NCBI GenBank assembly: GCA_958296175.1
Contig: OY282448.1
Span: 2,852,127 to 2,916,126, forward strand
Direction: 5' to 3'
Source: an uncultured Chloroflexota bacterium
GTDB lineage: Bacteria > Chloroflexota > UBA11872
Length of the DNA: 64,000 nucleotides
Under the pieces are notes generated by a model that was given only the letters and a program-made list of their open reading frames with translations, had not been told where the DNA came from and did no database searches. This document shows positions 42,724 through 52,447 of this stretch, piece by piece. Numbering within the stretch: position 1 is the stretch's first letter; every line of letters starts with the position of its first letter. A program made the position numbers and the translations under genes.

Positions 42724-44712
42724 CTACGCCGGCGTGGTTCCTGATGTTTCCGTATCGAGTTCGCAGCGCCTGACGTCCTGGCCGTCGAATGGGTTGGGCG
42801 GGTCGAGGTCGTCTGCCGTGGGCGGGCGCAGCCAGATGGTTGTCTGGCGGCCGTCGAAGCTGAGGTAGCGGGTGCGCTCTGGTCCGAGGCCCGGCTCGAC
42901 GAGTTCGAAAACCGCGCGCCGTTCGTCGATGGTCGCCGTCCCGTTCGTGACCGCGGCCAGTCCAACGCGCTGCACGGGCTGCACCGCCCAGCGCTGCGCT
43001 GCGCGCCGCACGAACCAGAAGTCGTTGGCCGGCGGGCCGACGATGCGCGCGCTGTTGCGGGGGAGCGACACGACTGCCTCGGGTATTTCGTCACCGTCCA
43101 GGTCGCCAACGGCGGCCGCGCGCACCTGGACGCCCCGGGATTCGAGTGCGCGGACGATGGCGTCGGCCGTCAGCGCCTGGGGCTGGATCTCGCGCAGCGC
43201 CAGTTCGACGGCCTTGCCCAGCGCCAGCGTAAGCGCAGGGTCGGCCACGGGGCCCAGGGAGCCGCGGCTCCCTGGCGGCGGGGGCGCGTTCAGGTTCGCG
43301 CGTTGCAGCGCGGCGAATGCCTGGAGCGGGTCGTCATGCTGGAACGCCGCCTGGATGGCCTGGCCGATCAACCCGATCGCCCCGCCCCGTTCGGCCACGG
43401 CGCGCAGCGCCTCGGTCTCGGGAACGCCGCCCGCCAGCAACGTCAGCTGCACCAGACGCAGGCGGGCCACGCCTTCCCAGTCGGTGGTGGTGTCGTGCCC
43501 GGGCTGTGCGGGGACCGGCGCGGCGATCACGGCCTGGTAGGCGGCGGCGGCGGCGGCATAGTCGCCCGCCCAAAACGCCGCCTCGCCGCGGTTGACCTGA
43601 TCGTGCAGCGACACGGGGGCGTCCACGCGGCGCGCAATCTCCGCAAACCAGGCGCCATCCCAGGCGAAGATGCGCAGCAGCCCGGGGTGCGGCAGGAGCT
43701 GGGCGTCGAACGACCCCAAGACCGCGCAGGTGACCTCGATAGCCGGCCGCGCTGACGCACTTCGCGCCCGCCAGCCCGCCGGCGCGGCCCAATAGTCCAC
43801 CGTCACGTCGAAGACGCGGCGCGGGCCGATGACGGCTGGCTCGTCCGCCGTCGGCAGGGCGGGCGTCTCGGCGGCGGCAGGCGCGGGCGGCGCTGCCTCC
43901 CAGACGTAGACCCGCAGCGTTTCGGTCAGCGCGCCAGCGCCGGTGGTGGTGCTGACCAACAGCGCGTCGGCAACGCCGTCGCCCGTCCAGTCGGCGACGG
44001 AGTGCACCGCGGCCATGCTCGATTCCTCGCCAGAGGCCGCGGCGGTTGGAAACGGGCGGGCGGTGAACTTGCCGCCGGCGCCGTCGAACCAGAGCGGCGG
44101 GACGCCCAGGATGTTGAAGGCGGCGATCAGTTCCTGCTGAGCGTCGCCGTCGACGTCGGCTGCGGCGATGCGGGCGCCCTTGGGTACGACGTCGTACACG
44201 TGCGGCGGGAGGTCTGCGACGGCGGCTTCCAGCAATGCCGCCGAGCCGGCGTCCACGCCGCGGCGCTCCAGAACCGTGCGGACCGCTTCCTCCAGGATGG
44301 CCGCCAGATCGGGCCCGGCGCGCAGGGCATCGGAAGACCCGGCCACGTTCCGAATCAGGCGCGCGGCCTCGCGGAACTTCGATCTCGCCACGGCGTTCAT
44401 GGGGGACGGCGTGGGGGTGGGCGTAGGGGCGGCGGTGGGAGGCGGCGGGGAAGTTGCGCGCTCGGGCGGGTCGGGCGTTGCCGCGGCGCTCGTTTCTGCA
44501 GTGCTCGGCGACGCACTGGGCGAGGATTGCGACGGCGCGGTGGCCGCGGCGGCGCGCGCGGTCTCGGGCGTGTTGGTTCGAGGCGCCGGACTGGCCGGGT
44601 TCGCCGGCTGCGCGCCGCACGCCGCGGCCAGGATCGCTAGCGCCGCCAGCGCCGCTCCCAGCCAGCTGCGCCCGCGCACGGGGCGCTCGCAGGGCAGTCG
44701 ATACCGAACCAT
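42724..44712 (-). CDS. Lipoprotein with FG-GAP/VCBS-like repeats
   Basis: 662 residues. Signal peptide ends at lipobox LAAAC, followed by a ~70-residue Ser/Thr/Pro/Ala-rich tether (to TPTPTPSP). Calcium-loop-like D-x-D-x-D segments recur: IAAADVDGDAQQELIAAF, VADWTGDGVADALLV, AAVGDLDGDEIPEAVVSL. These are typical of FG-GAP/VCBS propellers. Likely surface-anchored; ligand unknown. Its 3' end is duplicated upstream at 41.5 kb. ATG 44712. Confidence 0.65.
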   Translation of the reverse strand: MVRYRLPCERPVRGRSWLGAALAALAILAAACGAQPANPASPAPRTNTPETARAAAATAPSQSSPSASPSTAETSAAATPDPPERATSPPPPTAAPTPTPTPSPMNAVARSKFREAARLIRNVAGSSDALRAGPDLAAILEEAVRTVLERRGVDAGSAALLEAAVADLPPHVYDVVPKGARIAAADVDGDAQQELIAAFNILGVPPLWFDGAGGKFTARPFPTAAASGEESSMAAVHSVADWTGDGVADALLVSTTTGAGALTETLRVYVWEAAPPAPAAAETPALPTADEPAVIGPRRVFDVTVDYWAAPAGWRARSASARPAIEVTCAVLGSFDAQLLPHPGLLRIFAWDGAWFAEIARRVDAPVSLHDQVNRGEAAFWAGDYAAAAAAYQAVIAAPVPAQPGHDTTTDWEGVARLRLVQLTLLAGGVPETEALRAVAERGGAIGLIGQAIQAAFQHDDPLQAFAALQRANLNAPPPPGSRGSLGPVADPALTLALGKAVELALREIQPQALTADAIVRALESRGVQVRAAAVGDLDGDEIPEAVVSLPRNSARIVGPPANDFWFVRRAAQRWAVQPVQRVGLAAVTNGTATIDERRAVFELVEPGLGPERTRYLSFDGRQTTIWLRPPTADDLDPPNPFDGQDVRRCELDTETSGTTPA

Positions 44713-44871
44713 GCCGTCATGTTACGGATGGCCGCATCGCGGGCGGGCAGGAGGCGGGGCGCCGCTCTGGTCGAGCGAATCTACCCAACCGCCGCCGATG
44801 GACGCGCCGCCGCCAGTTGCGGCCGGTGTGCGCAGCAGTCACCATGCGGGTTTCGCGGAACGGAGGTCGCC

Positions 44872-45999
44872 GTGCGCATCGATCGTCTGGACGTCTACTA
44901 CGTCAGCATGCCGCTGATCTATCCCTGGCGGACGGCGTACGGCGAGGATCACGCCATCGACTCGGTGCTCGTGCGCGCCTCGTCGGGCGGCGTGTGCGCC
45001 TGGTCCGAGGCCACGCCCTTCCGCGCACCGCATTACGTGCCCGAGTCGGCAGGCACCGTGTTCCACCTCGTCTCAGAAATCTTTGGCCCCCTGGTCGTTG
45101 GCCGCGACTTCGAGACTGCCGCCGATCTGGACGCGCACCTGGCCTCCTTCAAAGGCAACGGCTTTGCCAAGGCTTCCATCGAAATCCTCTGGTGGACGCT
45201 GGAAAGCCAACGCACCGGCACACCCGTGCACATGCTGCTGGGCGGGTCGGATCAGGAGGTGCTGGCCGGCGCCGACTTTGGCGTGCTGGACTCGTTCGAC
45301 GACCTGCTGGCCGACATCCAGCAGGCGGTAGACGCCGGGTTCCCGCGCATCAAGCTCAAGGCGCGGCCCGGCTGGGACACCGAGATGCTGCGCGCGGTGC
45401 GCGGGTCGTTCCCCAACGAGATGTTTCACATCGACTGCAACGGCGGCTACACGCTGGACGACCTGGACACGTTTCGCGAAATCGACCAGTTCCGCCTGGC
45501 CTTCATCGAGCAGCCGCTGGGGTGGGACGACGTGCTGGACCACGCCGAGCTGGCGCGCGCGATCGAGACGCCCATTTGCCTGGACGAGTCGGCGCGCGAG
45601 CTGCGCGCGGTGGAGCAAGCCCTGCAGATTGGGGCGTGCCAGTACGTCAACATCAAGCCGGGACGCTCCGGCGGCTTCACGCGGTCGCGCAAGATTCACG
45701 ACCTGTGCCACGATCACGGCGTTCCGGTCTGGATCGGCGGCATGCTGGAGAGCTCCGTCGGCGCGTCGCTCTGCGTGGAACTGGCCACCCTGCCCAACTT
45801 CACCTACCCGGGCGACCTGTTTCCCTCGTCCAAGTTCTATGTGGACGACCTGGCCGAGCCGGCGTTGGAACTGACGGAGAACCTGACCTTTGCGCCCAGC
45901 GCCGGGACGCTGCCGGCGCCGAACCCCGACCGCTTGCGCGCCATGACGGTCAAGTCCGCCTCCGTCACGCTGGACGACGCAGTGCCCGACAGGCCGTAG
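44872..45999 (+). CDS. Enolase-superfamily enzyme, MenC/N-succinylamino-acid racemase type
   Basis: 375 residues. Catalytic Lys pair in PRIKLKARPG (K161, K163), metal ligands in FHIDCNGG (D188), FIEQPLGWDD (E213) and ICLDES (D238), and the second catalytic Lys in VNIKPGRSGG (K262). WIGGMLESSVG follows, all in the pattern of o-succinylbenzoate synthase and N-succinylamino-acid racemase. With no other menaquinone gene nearby, the racemase role is as likely as MenC. The GTG start at 44872 has GGAGG 5 nt upstream, favouring it over upstream codons. Confidence 0.85.
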   Translation: MRIDRLDVYYVSMPLIYPWRTAYGEDHAIDSVLVRASSGGVCAWSEATPFRAPHYVPESAGTVFHLVSEIFGPLVVGRDFETAADLDAHLASFKGNGFAKASIEILWWTLESQRTGTPVHMLLGGSDQEVLAGADFGVLDSFDDLLADIQQAVDAGFPRIKLKARPGWDTEMLRAVRGSFPNEMFHIDCNGGYTLDDLDTFREIDQFRLAFIEQPLGWDDVLDHAELARAIETPICLDESARELRAVEQALQIGACQYVNIKPGRSGGFTRSRKIHDLCHDHGVPVWIGGMLESSVGASLCVELATLPNFTYPGDLFPSSKFYVDDLAEPALELTENLTFAPSAGTLPAPNPDRLRAMTVKSASVTLDDAVPDRP

Positions 46000-46227
46000 G
46001 CCTTCGCGGGCTTTGCCGCCCGCGGGGAAGGTCGTTTGGCCGCTGCCGGGACTGGGCGGCGATGGAGGCGCGGGGCTGTGCAGCGTGGTTCGCCACGTCG
46101 GGGCGGCGCCCCTGCGGCCGGCGGGAGAGCGTTCTGCCGCGCCGCTCCTTGGCGGGAATACGCGAGGGTGTCTCTGCGCCAGTGAGGGGGCGCCACTGTC
46201 AACGGGGCCGCGCGGCGGCGTTCGAGG

Positions 46228-46312
46228 TGCCGAGGGCGGGACTCGAACCCGCACAGCCCGTAGGCCACTAGCCCCTCAAGCTAGCGCGTCTACCAAATTC
46301 CGCCACCTCGGC
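46228..46312 (-). tRNA. trnL: tRNA-Leu (GAG)
   Basis: 85 nt. Acceptor GCCGAGG pairs with CCTCGGC, discriminator A, no CCA encoded. Anticodon stem CTAGC/GCTAG encloses TTGAGGG, anticodon GAG; long variable arm present. Sits alone between two protein genes. Confidence 0.95.
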
Positions 46313-46514
46313 CTGGGCCTGCATTGTAGACGGGATTGGCCGCTCGGTGGCAGCGGACGGCGCCGTGGGGAGCAGGGTGCAGTGATTGCCTCGGGGGCAG
46401 GGCAGGGTAGGTAGTTGCCTCCGGCGGGGCGGGTGCGCCGGGGGAGCGCGGGGCGGCCTGGGTGCGGGGGTGAATCGCCTAGACTGGAGAAGACGTGCTG
46501 TGGTGGGGCGGCCT

Positions 46515-47078
46515 GTGTCTGGGTTGGACCTGACGACGTTTCGACTGCGCATCCACGATGCGGCGGCGCGGCCGTTGCGCGTGAACCGCGACGAGTCGGG
46601 GTCGCTGGTCGAAATCCTGCGCACGGACTGGGCCGACGTCTACCACCGCGAGCGGCGGCCCTTCGCACAGACCTATTACTCGATCACGCCGGGCGGGCTG
46701 GCGCGCGACGAGACGGTCTGGCACGTGCATCGGTTGCAGGAGGACCGGTTCGTGGTGGCCGCCGGCGACATCCTGCTGGCGCTGTGGGACGGCCGCCCGG
46801 CATCGCCCACGCGGGGAACGCTGGACCTGCTGCCGCTGGGCCATTCGCAGCCGGACGACGCGCAATATTCGGTGCTGATTCCCCAGCAGGTGCATCACGG
46901 GTTCATGGTGCGCGGGAGCCGCCCGGCGATTCTGTTGAACTCGCCCACGCGGCTCTACGACCCCGACGACGAAGGCCGCGACCCGTTCGACCAGGTGGAC
47001 GCCCGGTTCGACGACGGCCGCCGCTTCAGCTGGGCTGCGGTGCGGGAGGCGCTGGGCGAAGAGCGCGGGGAGGGATAG
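46515..47078 (+). CDS. RmlC-like cupin (dTDP-sugar epimerase family)
   Basis: 187 residues from GTG 46515. Cupin strands with the RmlC pattern: VEILRTDWADVYHRERRPFA, QTYYSITPGGLARDETVWHVHRLQ (His that would bind substrate), DILLALWDGR, SVLIPQQVHHGFMV and ILLNSPTRLYDPDDEGRDPFD. RmlC epimerises dTDP-4-keto-6-deoxyglucose, but no rml genes adjoin and the usual spacing differs. It may act on another sugar or be a simple cupin. A frame extension to 46386 is not protein-like. Confidence 0.7.
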   Translation: MSGLDLTTFRLRIHDAAARPLRVNRDESGSLVEILRTDWADVYHRERRPFAQTYYSITPGGLARDETVWHVHRLQEDRFVVAAGDILLALWDGRPASPTRGTLDLLPLGHSQPDDAQYSVLIPQQVHHGFMVRGSRPAILLNSPTRLYDPDDEGRDPFDQVDARFDDGRRFSWAAVREALGEERGEG

Positions 47079-47302
47079 ACGGCGGGCCGGCGCGGCGGGC
47101 GGCGGGACGACGCGACGCGAGGCTCGTTGCTCGGATCGAGACCGGCGCCTGACCCCGGCGCCGACCCGCACCCTGTCCGCTCCCTGGAAGGGCGCGGGGA
47201 ACGAGCGGCCGTGCGCGCCGCCGCCAGGCTCACAGCCGACGGCCCTCGCTCTGGGAGGGAACGGGTCGAGCTGGATGCGGGGGCGGGCGGCGAAAGCGGC
47301 TG

Positions 47303-48574
47303 CTAGGGATAGATACCGCGCAGCCTGGTGGCCTCGGCCACGCGCGCGATGGCAATCTGGTAGGCCGCCTCGCGCAGGGAGACGCGCTGCGCCTCGGCCA
47401 AGTCCCAAACGGATTGGACGGCGGTGCGCATGTGGCGGGACAGGCGGCGGGTGATCTGGTCGGAGCTCCAGAAAAACTGTTGCAAGTCCTGCACCCACTC
47501 GAAGTAAGAGACGGTCACGCCGCCGGCGTTGGCCAGAATGTCGGGCACGATGGTCACGCCGCGGTCGTGCAGGTGCGCGTCGGCTTCGGGGGTGATGGGG
47601 CCGTTGGCGCCTTCCACAATCAGGGGCGCGCGCACGTTGGCGGCGTTGCCCGCGTGGATTTGCCCCTCCACGGCGGCGGGGGTCAGCACGTCCACGTCCA
47701 GCTGCAACAGCTCCGCGTTGGAGATCGGGTCGCCGACGCCTTCGCACGCCGACACCCAGCCGCCGTCCCGCAGGTGGGCGCTGAGCCGGGCGGCATCGAG
47801 CCCGCGCGGGTTGTACAAGCCGCCCCGATGGTCGCTGATGGCCGTGATCTGGAATCCCGCCGCGCTGAAGAGCTCCAGCACGCCGCGGCCCACGTTCCCG
47901 GCGCCCTGCACGGCCACCGTGCCGCCCAGCGGGCGCCCCAGGCGGCGCAGCACCTCGCGGGTGGCCACCAGCATCCCCATGGCGGTGGCCTGGGCGCGGC
48001 CTTCCGAGCCTCCGATGGCCACCGGCTTGCCCGTCACCACGGCGGGGACGGAATAGCCCTTGTGCATGGAGTAGGTGTCCATGATCCAGGCCATCACCTG
48101 CTCGTTGGTGCCGATGTCGGGCGCGGGCACGTCGCTGTCCGGCCCCATCAGTGGAATGATCTCGGTGGCGTAGCGGCGGGTCAGGTTTTCCAGCTCGTGA
48201 CGGCTCAGCGCGCGCGGGTCCACGGTCACGCCGCCCTTGGCGCCGCCGTAGGGCAGGTTAATCACCGCGCACTTCCAAGTCATCCACATGGCCAGAGCGC
48301 GCACCTCGTCCAGGTCGGTGCTGGGGTAGTAGCGAATCCCGCCCTTGGCCGGCCCGCGCGTCAGGTTGTGCTGCACGCGGTAGCCCGTGAACACGTGGAT
48401 GGAGCCGTCGTCCATCTCGACCGGAAAGTTGACCGTCAACTCCCGCTTGGGCACCCGCAGCACCGCGCGCAGGTTCGGCTCCAGCCCGATCTGATCCGCC
48501 GCCCGATCGAACTGCGCCAACGCCGCCGCGTACGGCCCACCGACCTCCGCAACCGCCGCCGAGCTCATGCTCAT
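47303..48574 (-). CDS. gdhA: Glutamate dehydrogenase
   Basis: 423 residues, full family length. Substrate-binding core GYRVQHNLTRGPAKGGIRYY, catalytic Lys in WMTWKCAVINLPYGGAKGGV, and the Rossmann motif VAVQGAGNVGRG. Other family marks are DVPAPDIGTNEQVMAW and ILANAGGVTVSYFEWVQ. It interconverts glutamate and 2-oxoglutarate plus ammonia. ATG 48574 has GAGG about 9 nt upstream and overlaps a preceding frame's TGA as ATGA; a second ATG (48568) follows. Confidence 0.95.
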   Translation of the reverse strand: MSMSSAAVAEVGGPYAAALAQFDRAADQIGLEPNLRAVLRVPKRELTVNFPVEMDDGSIHVFTGYRVQHNLTRGPAKGGIRYYPSTDLDEVRALAMWMTWKCAVINLPYGGAKGGVTVDPRALSRHELENLTRRYATEIIPLMGPDSDVPAPDIGTNEQVMAWIMDTYSMHKGYSVPAVVTGKPVAIGGSEGRAQATAMGMLVATREVLRRLGRPLGGTVAVQGAGNVGRGVLELFSAAGFQITAISDHRGGLYNPRGLDAARLSAHLRDGGWVSACEGVGDPISNAELLQLDVDVLTPAAVEGQIHAGNAANVRAPLIVEGANGPITPEADAHLHDRGVTIVPDILANAGGVTVSYFEWVQDLQQFFWSSDQITRRLSRHMRTAVQSVWDLAEAQRVSLREAAYQIAIARVAEATRLRGIYP

Positions 48575-49080
48575 CGCATCGACCTCATCGTCCCTGTCAC
48601 GCCCGCCAGACAAACCGAGCGAGCCGTCGCTTCAATCCTATGACGCTGAACGGCGGCGGGACGCCGGTCATGCAACGGAGCGGCGACCAGCGCACCACGG
48701 GATGGCCAGCGCACCACGGGATGGGTGGGGCTGCGCATCGCATTAGGTTTGTACTGGCTGACACCCACATCGCGCATCGCTTGTCTGATCACTCGTTGTT
48801 GGCCGCTAACGGCATACACCGTAAACCTCTTGCCACGACCCAAGTGGTGAACGTCGTTTCTCAGAATATCGAGTGCCTGTCCGTAAAAAGTACCAAGATG
48901 CATTCTGTTGCTGGTCGGCTTTCCGACCGCCTCGGCAATGCGTGTCTCCATTTCCTTTGCTGCTTTGGACGCAGACGAGCCTTGGCTGTCGGCGCCTGCG
49001 GCACTCTCTACCGCAGGAGCGGTGGCAGCGGCAATTTGGAATGGGCGAACGGGTCGATGAGGGCTGGAACGCTCAGGCAT
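48571..49080 (-). CDS. Hypothetical protein coupled to gdhA, atypical composition
   Basis: 169 residues from ATG 49080 (a TTG at 49119 is also in frame). The centre reads like real protein (ASKAAKEMETRIAEAVGKP, LGTFYGQALDILRNDVHHLG, FTVYAVSGQQRVIRQAM) and has lower GC at third positions than its neighbours. The C-terminal ~40 residues look less protein-like. Its TGA overlaps the gdhA ATG by the classical 4 nt. Could be a transferred gene or chance; no family recognised. Confidence 0.35.
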   Translation of the reverse strand: MPERSSPHRPVRPFQIAAATAPAVESAAGADSQGSSASKAAKEMETRIAEAVGKPTSNRMHLGTFYGQALDILRNDVHHLGRGKRFTVYAVSGQQRVIRQAMRDVGVSQYKPNAMRSPTHPVVRWPSRGALVAAPLHDRRPAAVQRHRIEATARSVCLAGVTGTMRSMR

Positions 49081-49140
49081 TCGGGGCCGTTCTGGCCGCT
49101 GATCGACAATTGCACGCAAGGGCGGCGAATCCTACGGCGG

Positions 49141-50598
49141 TCATCCCGTTCCGCCCAATTCCTGCTCGATGAGCGCGCTCACTGCGCCGGGGTTGGCTTT
49201 GCCTCGGGTGAGGCGCATGACTTGTCCCATGAGGTATTGGAGAGCGCGTTGTTTGCCGGCGTGGTAATCGCTGACGGCTTGGGGGTTTTCTTGGATGACT
49301 TGGCGGGCGATGGCGAGGAGTTGGTCGGCGGCGCTGATTTGGGGGCCGCGGGCGTGGACGATGGCGGCGGCGGGTTTGCCGGTGGCGAACATTTCGTCCA
49401 GGACGTCGGCGGCCATGGTGCTGCTGACGGACCCGTTGGCGCGCAGCTGGAGGAGCGCGGCGAGTTCGGGGGGCGGGATGGGGATGGCGTCGGCGGCGAG
49501 GCCGCGGGCGTTGAGGACGCGGCGCAGGTCGTGGACGATCCAGGTCACCGCGGCGGGGACGTCGGCGCCGGCCTGGATGACGGCCTGGGCGTAGTCGGTG
49601 AGCGCGCGGTCGTGGAGCAGTTCGGCCACGTCGGCTGAGGGCGCGCCTTGGCTGGTCAGGTCGGCGGCCACGTCGTCGGGCATGCGGGGCAGCTGGGCGC
49701 GCAGTTGGTCGACGCGGGCGCGGGTGACGTGCAGCGGGGGGAGGTCGGGCTCTGGGAAGTAGCGGTAGTCGTGCGCCTCTTCCTTGGTGCGCTGGACGAG
49801 GGTCGTGCCCGAGGCTTCGTCCCAGCCGCGCGTTTCCTGGACCAGCGCGCCGCCGCGTCGGCGCAGTTCGGTCTGGCGCTCGATTTCGTAGGCAAGTGCG
49901 CGGCTCAAGGCGCGGAAGGAGTTCATGTTCTTGATTTCGACCTTGGCTGCGCCGACGGGATGGTCGGCGGGCCAGACGGAGACGTTGGCGTCGATGCGCA
50001 GGGCGCCTTCGTCCATGTTGGCGGTGGAGACGCCAATCCAGCGCAGCAGGCCGCGCAGCTGCTCGCCAAAGGCGGCGGCCTGGGCGGGAGTTTTGATGTC
50101 GGGTTCGGTGACGACTTCCATGAGCGGGGCGCCGGAGCGGTTGACGTCGATAAGACTGGCTGGCGCGCCGTCGCTGGCGGTGACGTGGGTGAGTTTGGCA
50201 GTGTCTTCTTCCAGATGCACGCGCCGAATGCGCACGCGGTCGGCGCTGCCGTCGATCGTGACGTCGAGATGGCCGTTGACGCAGAGCGGCAGGTCGTATT
50301 GGGAGATCTGGTACCACTTCATCAGGTCGGGGTAGGCGTAGTTTTTGCGGTCGAACTTGGCGTGTTCGGGGATGCGGCAGTCGAGGACCAGCCCGGTGAG
50401 GATGGTGAGGTCGACGGCGCGGCGGTTGATGACGGGCAGCACGCCGGGCATGCCGAGGCAGACGGGGCATACGCGGGTGTTGGGTTCGGCGTTGGCATAG
50501 TCGGCGGGACAGGCGCAGAACATTTTGCTGCGGGTCTTGAGTTGGACGTGGGCTTCCAGGCCGATGACGACGCGGAATCCTGGGGCGGCGGAGGTCAT
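49141..50598 (-). CDS. gatB: Asp/Glu-tRNA(Asn/Gln) amidotransferase subunit B
   Basis: 485 residues. [21 protein letters not shown] at the start, a zinc-type cysteine set (C-A-C-P then [10 protein letters not shown]), [20 protein letters not shown], and the tail domain of YqeY type ([20 protein letters not shown]). GatB binds the misacylated tRNA and directs its amidation. ATG 50598 overlaps the gatA stop as ATGA. Third gene of gatCAB. Confidence 0.97.
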   Translation of the reverse strand: MTSAAPGFRVVIGLEAHVQLKTRSKMFCACPADYANAEPNTRVCPVCLGMPGVLPVINRRAVDLTILTGLVLDCRIPEHAKFDRKNYAYPDLMKWYQISQYDLPLCVNGHLDVTIDGSADRVRIRRVHLEEDTAKLTHVTASDGAPASLIDVNRSGAPLMEVVTEPDIKTPAQAAAFGEQLRGLLRWIGVSTANMDEGALRIDANVSVWPADHPVGAAKVEIKNMNSFRALSRALAYEIERQTELRRRGGALVQETRGWDEASGTTLVQRTKEEAHDYRYFPEPDLPPLHVTRARVDQLRAQLPRMPDDVAADLTSQGAPSADVAELLHDRALTDYAQAVIQAGADVPAAVTWIVHDLRRVLNARGLAADAIPIPPPELAALLQLRANGSVSSTMAADVLDEMFATGKPAAAIVHARGPQISAADQLLAIARQVIQENPQAVSDYHAGKQRALQYLMGQVMRLTRGKANPGAVSALIEQELGGTG

Positions 50599-52070
50599 GG
50601 GACGTCCACCTGGCGCACGGGCGCGGCCAGTGTGCCGCGCGCGCGTTCGTAGGCGCGCGCGGCTTGCAGGAGCCGACGCTCGGCGAAGGGCGGGGCAATG
50701 AGTTGCAGGCCAACCGGCAGATCGTCGACGAAGCCGCAGGGAATGCTCAGGCACGGCAGACCGGCAAGCGAGGCCGGCAGGGTCATCACGTCGGAGCGGT
50801 ACATGGCGACGGGGTCGTCCAGTTTGGCGCCCAGGTCGAAGGCGGGCGCGGGCGCGGTGGGCGCGGCAATGATGTCGACGTCCTGAAACGCGGTTTCGAA
50901 GTCGTTTTTGATGAGGGTGCGCACTTGTTGGGCTTTGAGGTAGTAGGCGTCGTAATAGCCGGACGAAAGCGCATAGGTCCCCAGCATGATGCGGCGTTTG
51001 ACTTCGGAGCCGAACCCTTGGGCGCGGACGCGGGACATCATCTCGTCCACGTCGGTGGCCTGGGGGTCGGAGCGGCCGTATTTGACGCCGTTGTACCGCG
51101 CCAGGTTGGCGCTGGCTTCGGACGGGGCGATGACGTAGTAGACGGGCAGGGCGTATTTGGTGTGGGGCAGGGAGACGGGGCGCTGGACAGCGCCAGCGGT
51201 CTGCAGGGCGTCGATTGCCTGGCGGACGCAGCGCTCGACGTCTGGATGCAGCCCCGCGCCGAAATACTGCGGGGCGACGCCGACGCGCAGACCGTCGACG
51301 CCACGGTCCAGACCAGCAGGATAGTCGGGGACGGGAACGTTGGCCGAGGTGGAGTCGCGCGGGTCTCGGCCGGCCAGCACGTGCAGCAGCAGGGCCGCGT
51401 CGGGAACGTCTTTGGTCAGGACGCCGATCTGGTCGAGCGAGGAGGCGAAGGCGATGAGGCCGTAACGCGAGATGCGTCCGTAGGTGGGTTTGAGTCCCAC
51501 ACAGCCGCAGAGGGCGGCGGGTTGACGTACGGAGCCGCCGGTGTCGCTGCCGAGGGCGGCCAGACATTCGTCGGCCGCCACAGCCGCGGCCGAGCCGCCG
51601 CTGGAGCCGCCGGGCGCCTTGGCCAGGTTCCAGGGGTTGCGCACGGGCTTGACGGCGGAATGTTCGTTGGACGAGCCCATGGCGAACTCGTCCATATTGG
51701 TCTTGCCCAGCATAACGGCGCCGGCGGCGTTCAGGCGGGCCACGGCGGTGGCGTCGTAGGGCGGGACGAAGCCTTCCAACATGCGCGAGGCGCAGGTGGT
51801 GGGGACGCCTTGCGTGGTCAGCACGTCTTTGATGGCCAGGGGAAGTCCCAGGAGGGGTCCGTCCTGGCCGGCGGCGCGGCGCTGGTCGGCGGCCTGGGCC
51901 TGGGCCAGCGCCCGGTCGGCGGTGACGGTGAGGTAGGCGCCGACGCGGGCGTCCAGGGCCTGAATGCGGTCGAGCAGCGCCTGGGTGAGGTCGACCGAGG
52001 TGAACTGGCCCGCGCGCAGACCGTCGGCCGCGGCGCGCAGGGTCAGGCGGCAGAGGGCGTCGGCGGCCAC
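50595..52070 (-). CDS. gatA: Glutamyl-tRNA(Gln) amidotransferase subunit A
   Basis: 491 residues, an amidase-signature enzyme that supplies ammonia from glutamine. The Ser-cisSer-Lys triad is visible: Lys in PLAIKDVL, Ser in [13 protein letters not shown] and Ser in [17 protein letters not shown] start at 52070 leaves a 4-nt gap after the gatC stop. Its own stop overlaps gatB by 4 nt. Confidence 0.97.
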   Translation of the reverse strand: MAADALCRLTLRAAADGLRAGQFTSVDLTQALLDRIQALDARVGAYLTVTADRALAQAQAADQRRAAGQDGPLLGLPLAIKDVLTTQGVPTTCASRMLEGFVPPYDATAVARLNAAGAVMLGKTNMDEFAMGSSNEHSAVKPVRNPWNLAKAPGGSSGGSAAAVAADECLAALGSDTGGSVRQPAALCGCVGLKPTYGRISRYGLIAFASSLDQIGVLTKDVPDAALLLHVLAGRDPRDSTSANVPVPDYPAGLDRGVDGLRVGVAPQYFGAGLHPDVERCVRQAIDALQTAGAVQRPVSLPHTKYALPVYYVIAPSEASANLARYNGVKYGRSDPQATDVDEMMSRVRAQGFGSEVKRRIMLGTYALSSGYYDAYYLKAQQVRTLIKNDFETAFQDVDIIAAPTAPAPAFDLGAKLDDPVAMYRSDVMTLPASLAGLPCLSIPCGFVDDLPVGLQLIAPPFAERRLLQAARAYERARGTLAAPVRQVDVP

Positions 52071-52074
52071 GGGT

Positions 52075-52368
52075 CTAGGACTCGTCCAGGACGGGCGGCA
52101 CGCGAATCTGGCCGTCCTCGACCCGCGGGGCGTTGCGCAGCACCTGGCCGCGCGGCAGCGGGTCGGCAACCGTATCGCCGCGCTCGACGTTGCCCAGCGG
52201 GATGACCTGCGCGGTGGGGGGGATGCCGCTGGTGTCCAGGGTATCGAGGACCTGGAAGGCTTCGAGGATACGCCCCAACTCGCCGCGCAGCCGCTCGCGC
52301 TCGGCATCGGTGAGATCGAGGCGCGCAAGCGCAGCCACGTGGTCGACCTGCTGGCGCTCGATGGACAC
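52075..52368 (-). CDS. gatC: Asp/Glu-tRNA amidotransferase subunit C
   Basis: 97 residues, the usual GatC size: VDHVAALARLDLTDAERERL at the start and LRNAPRVEDGQIRVPPVLDES at the end. It wraps GatA and GatB together. GTG 52368 has a GCAGGG-type site upstream; the longer frame to 52551 is antisense to the sialidase-like gene. Confidence 0.95.
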   Translation of the reverse strand: MSIERQQVDHVAALARLDLTDAERERLRGELGRILEAFQVLDTLDTSGIPPTAQVIPLGNVERGDTVADPLPRGQVLRNAPRVEDGQIRVPPVLDES

Positions 52369-52399
52369 GGGATAGCCCTGCCGGGGTGGATGGGGGGCG

Positions 52400-52405
52400 A
52401 TTATA
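52400..52405 (-). promoter_or_regulatory. -10 box of gatCAB
   Basis: A perfect TATAAT on the minus strand, 31 nt before the gatC GTG. No strong -35 is visible 16-18 nt upstream. It lies in the gap to the divergent sialidase-like gene. Confidence 0.55.
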
Positions 52406-52447
52406 TGAAGACGGCTGCGGGGCGTAGGATCGGGCGGGCTGTTGGCG

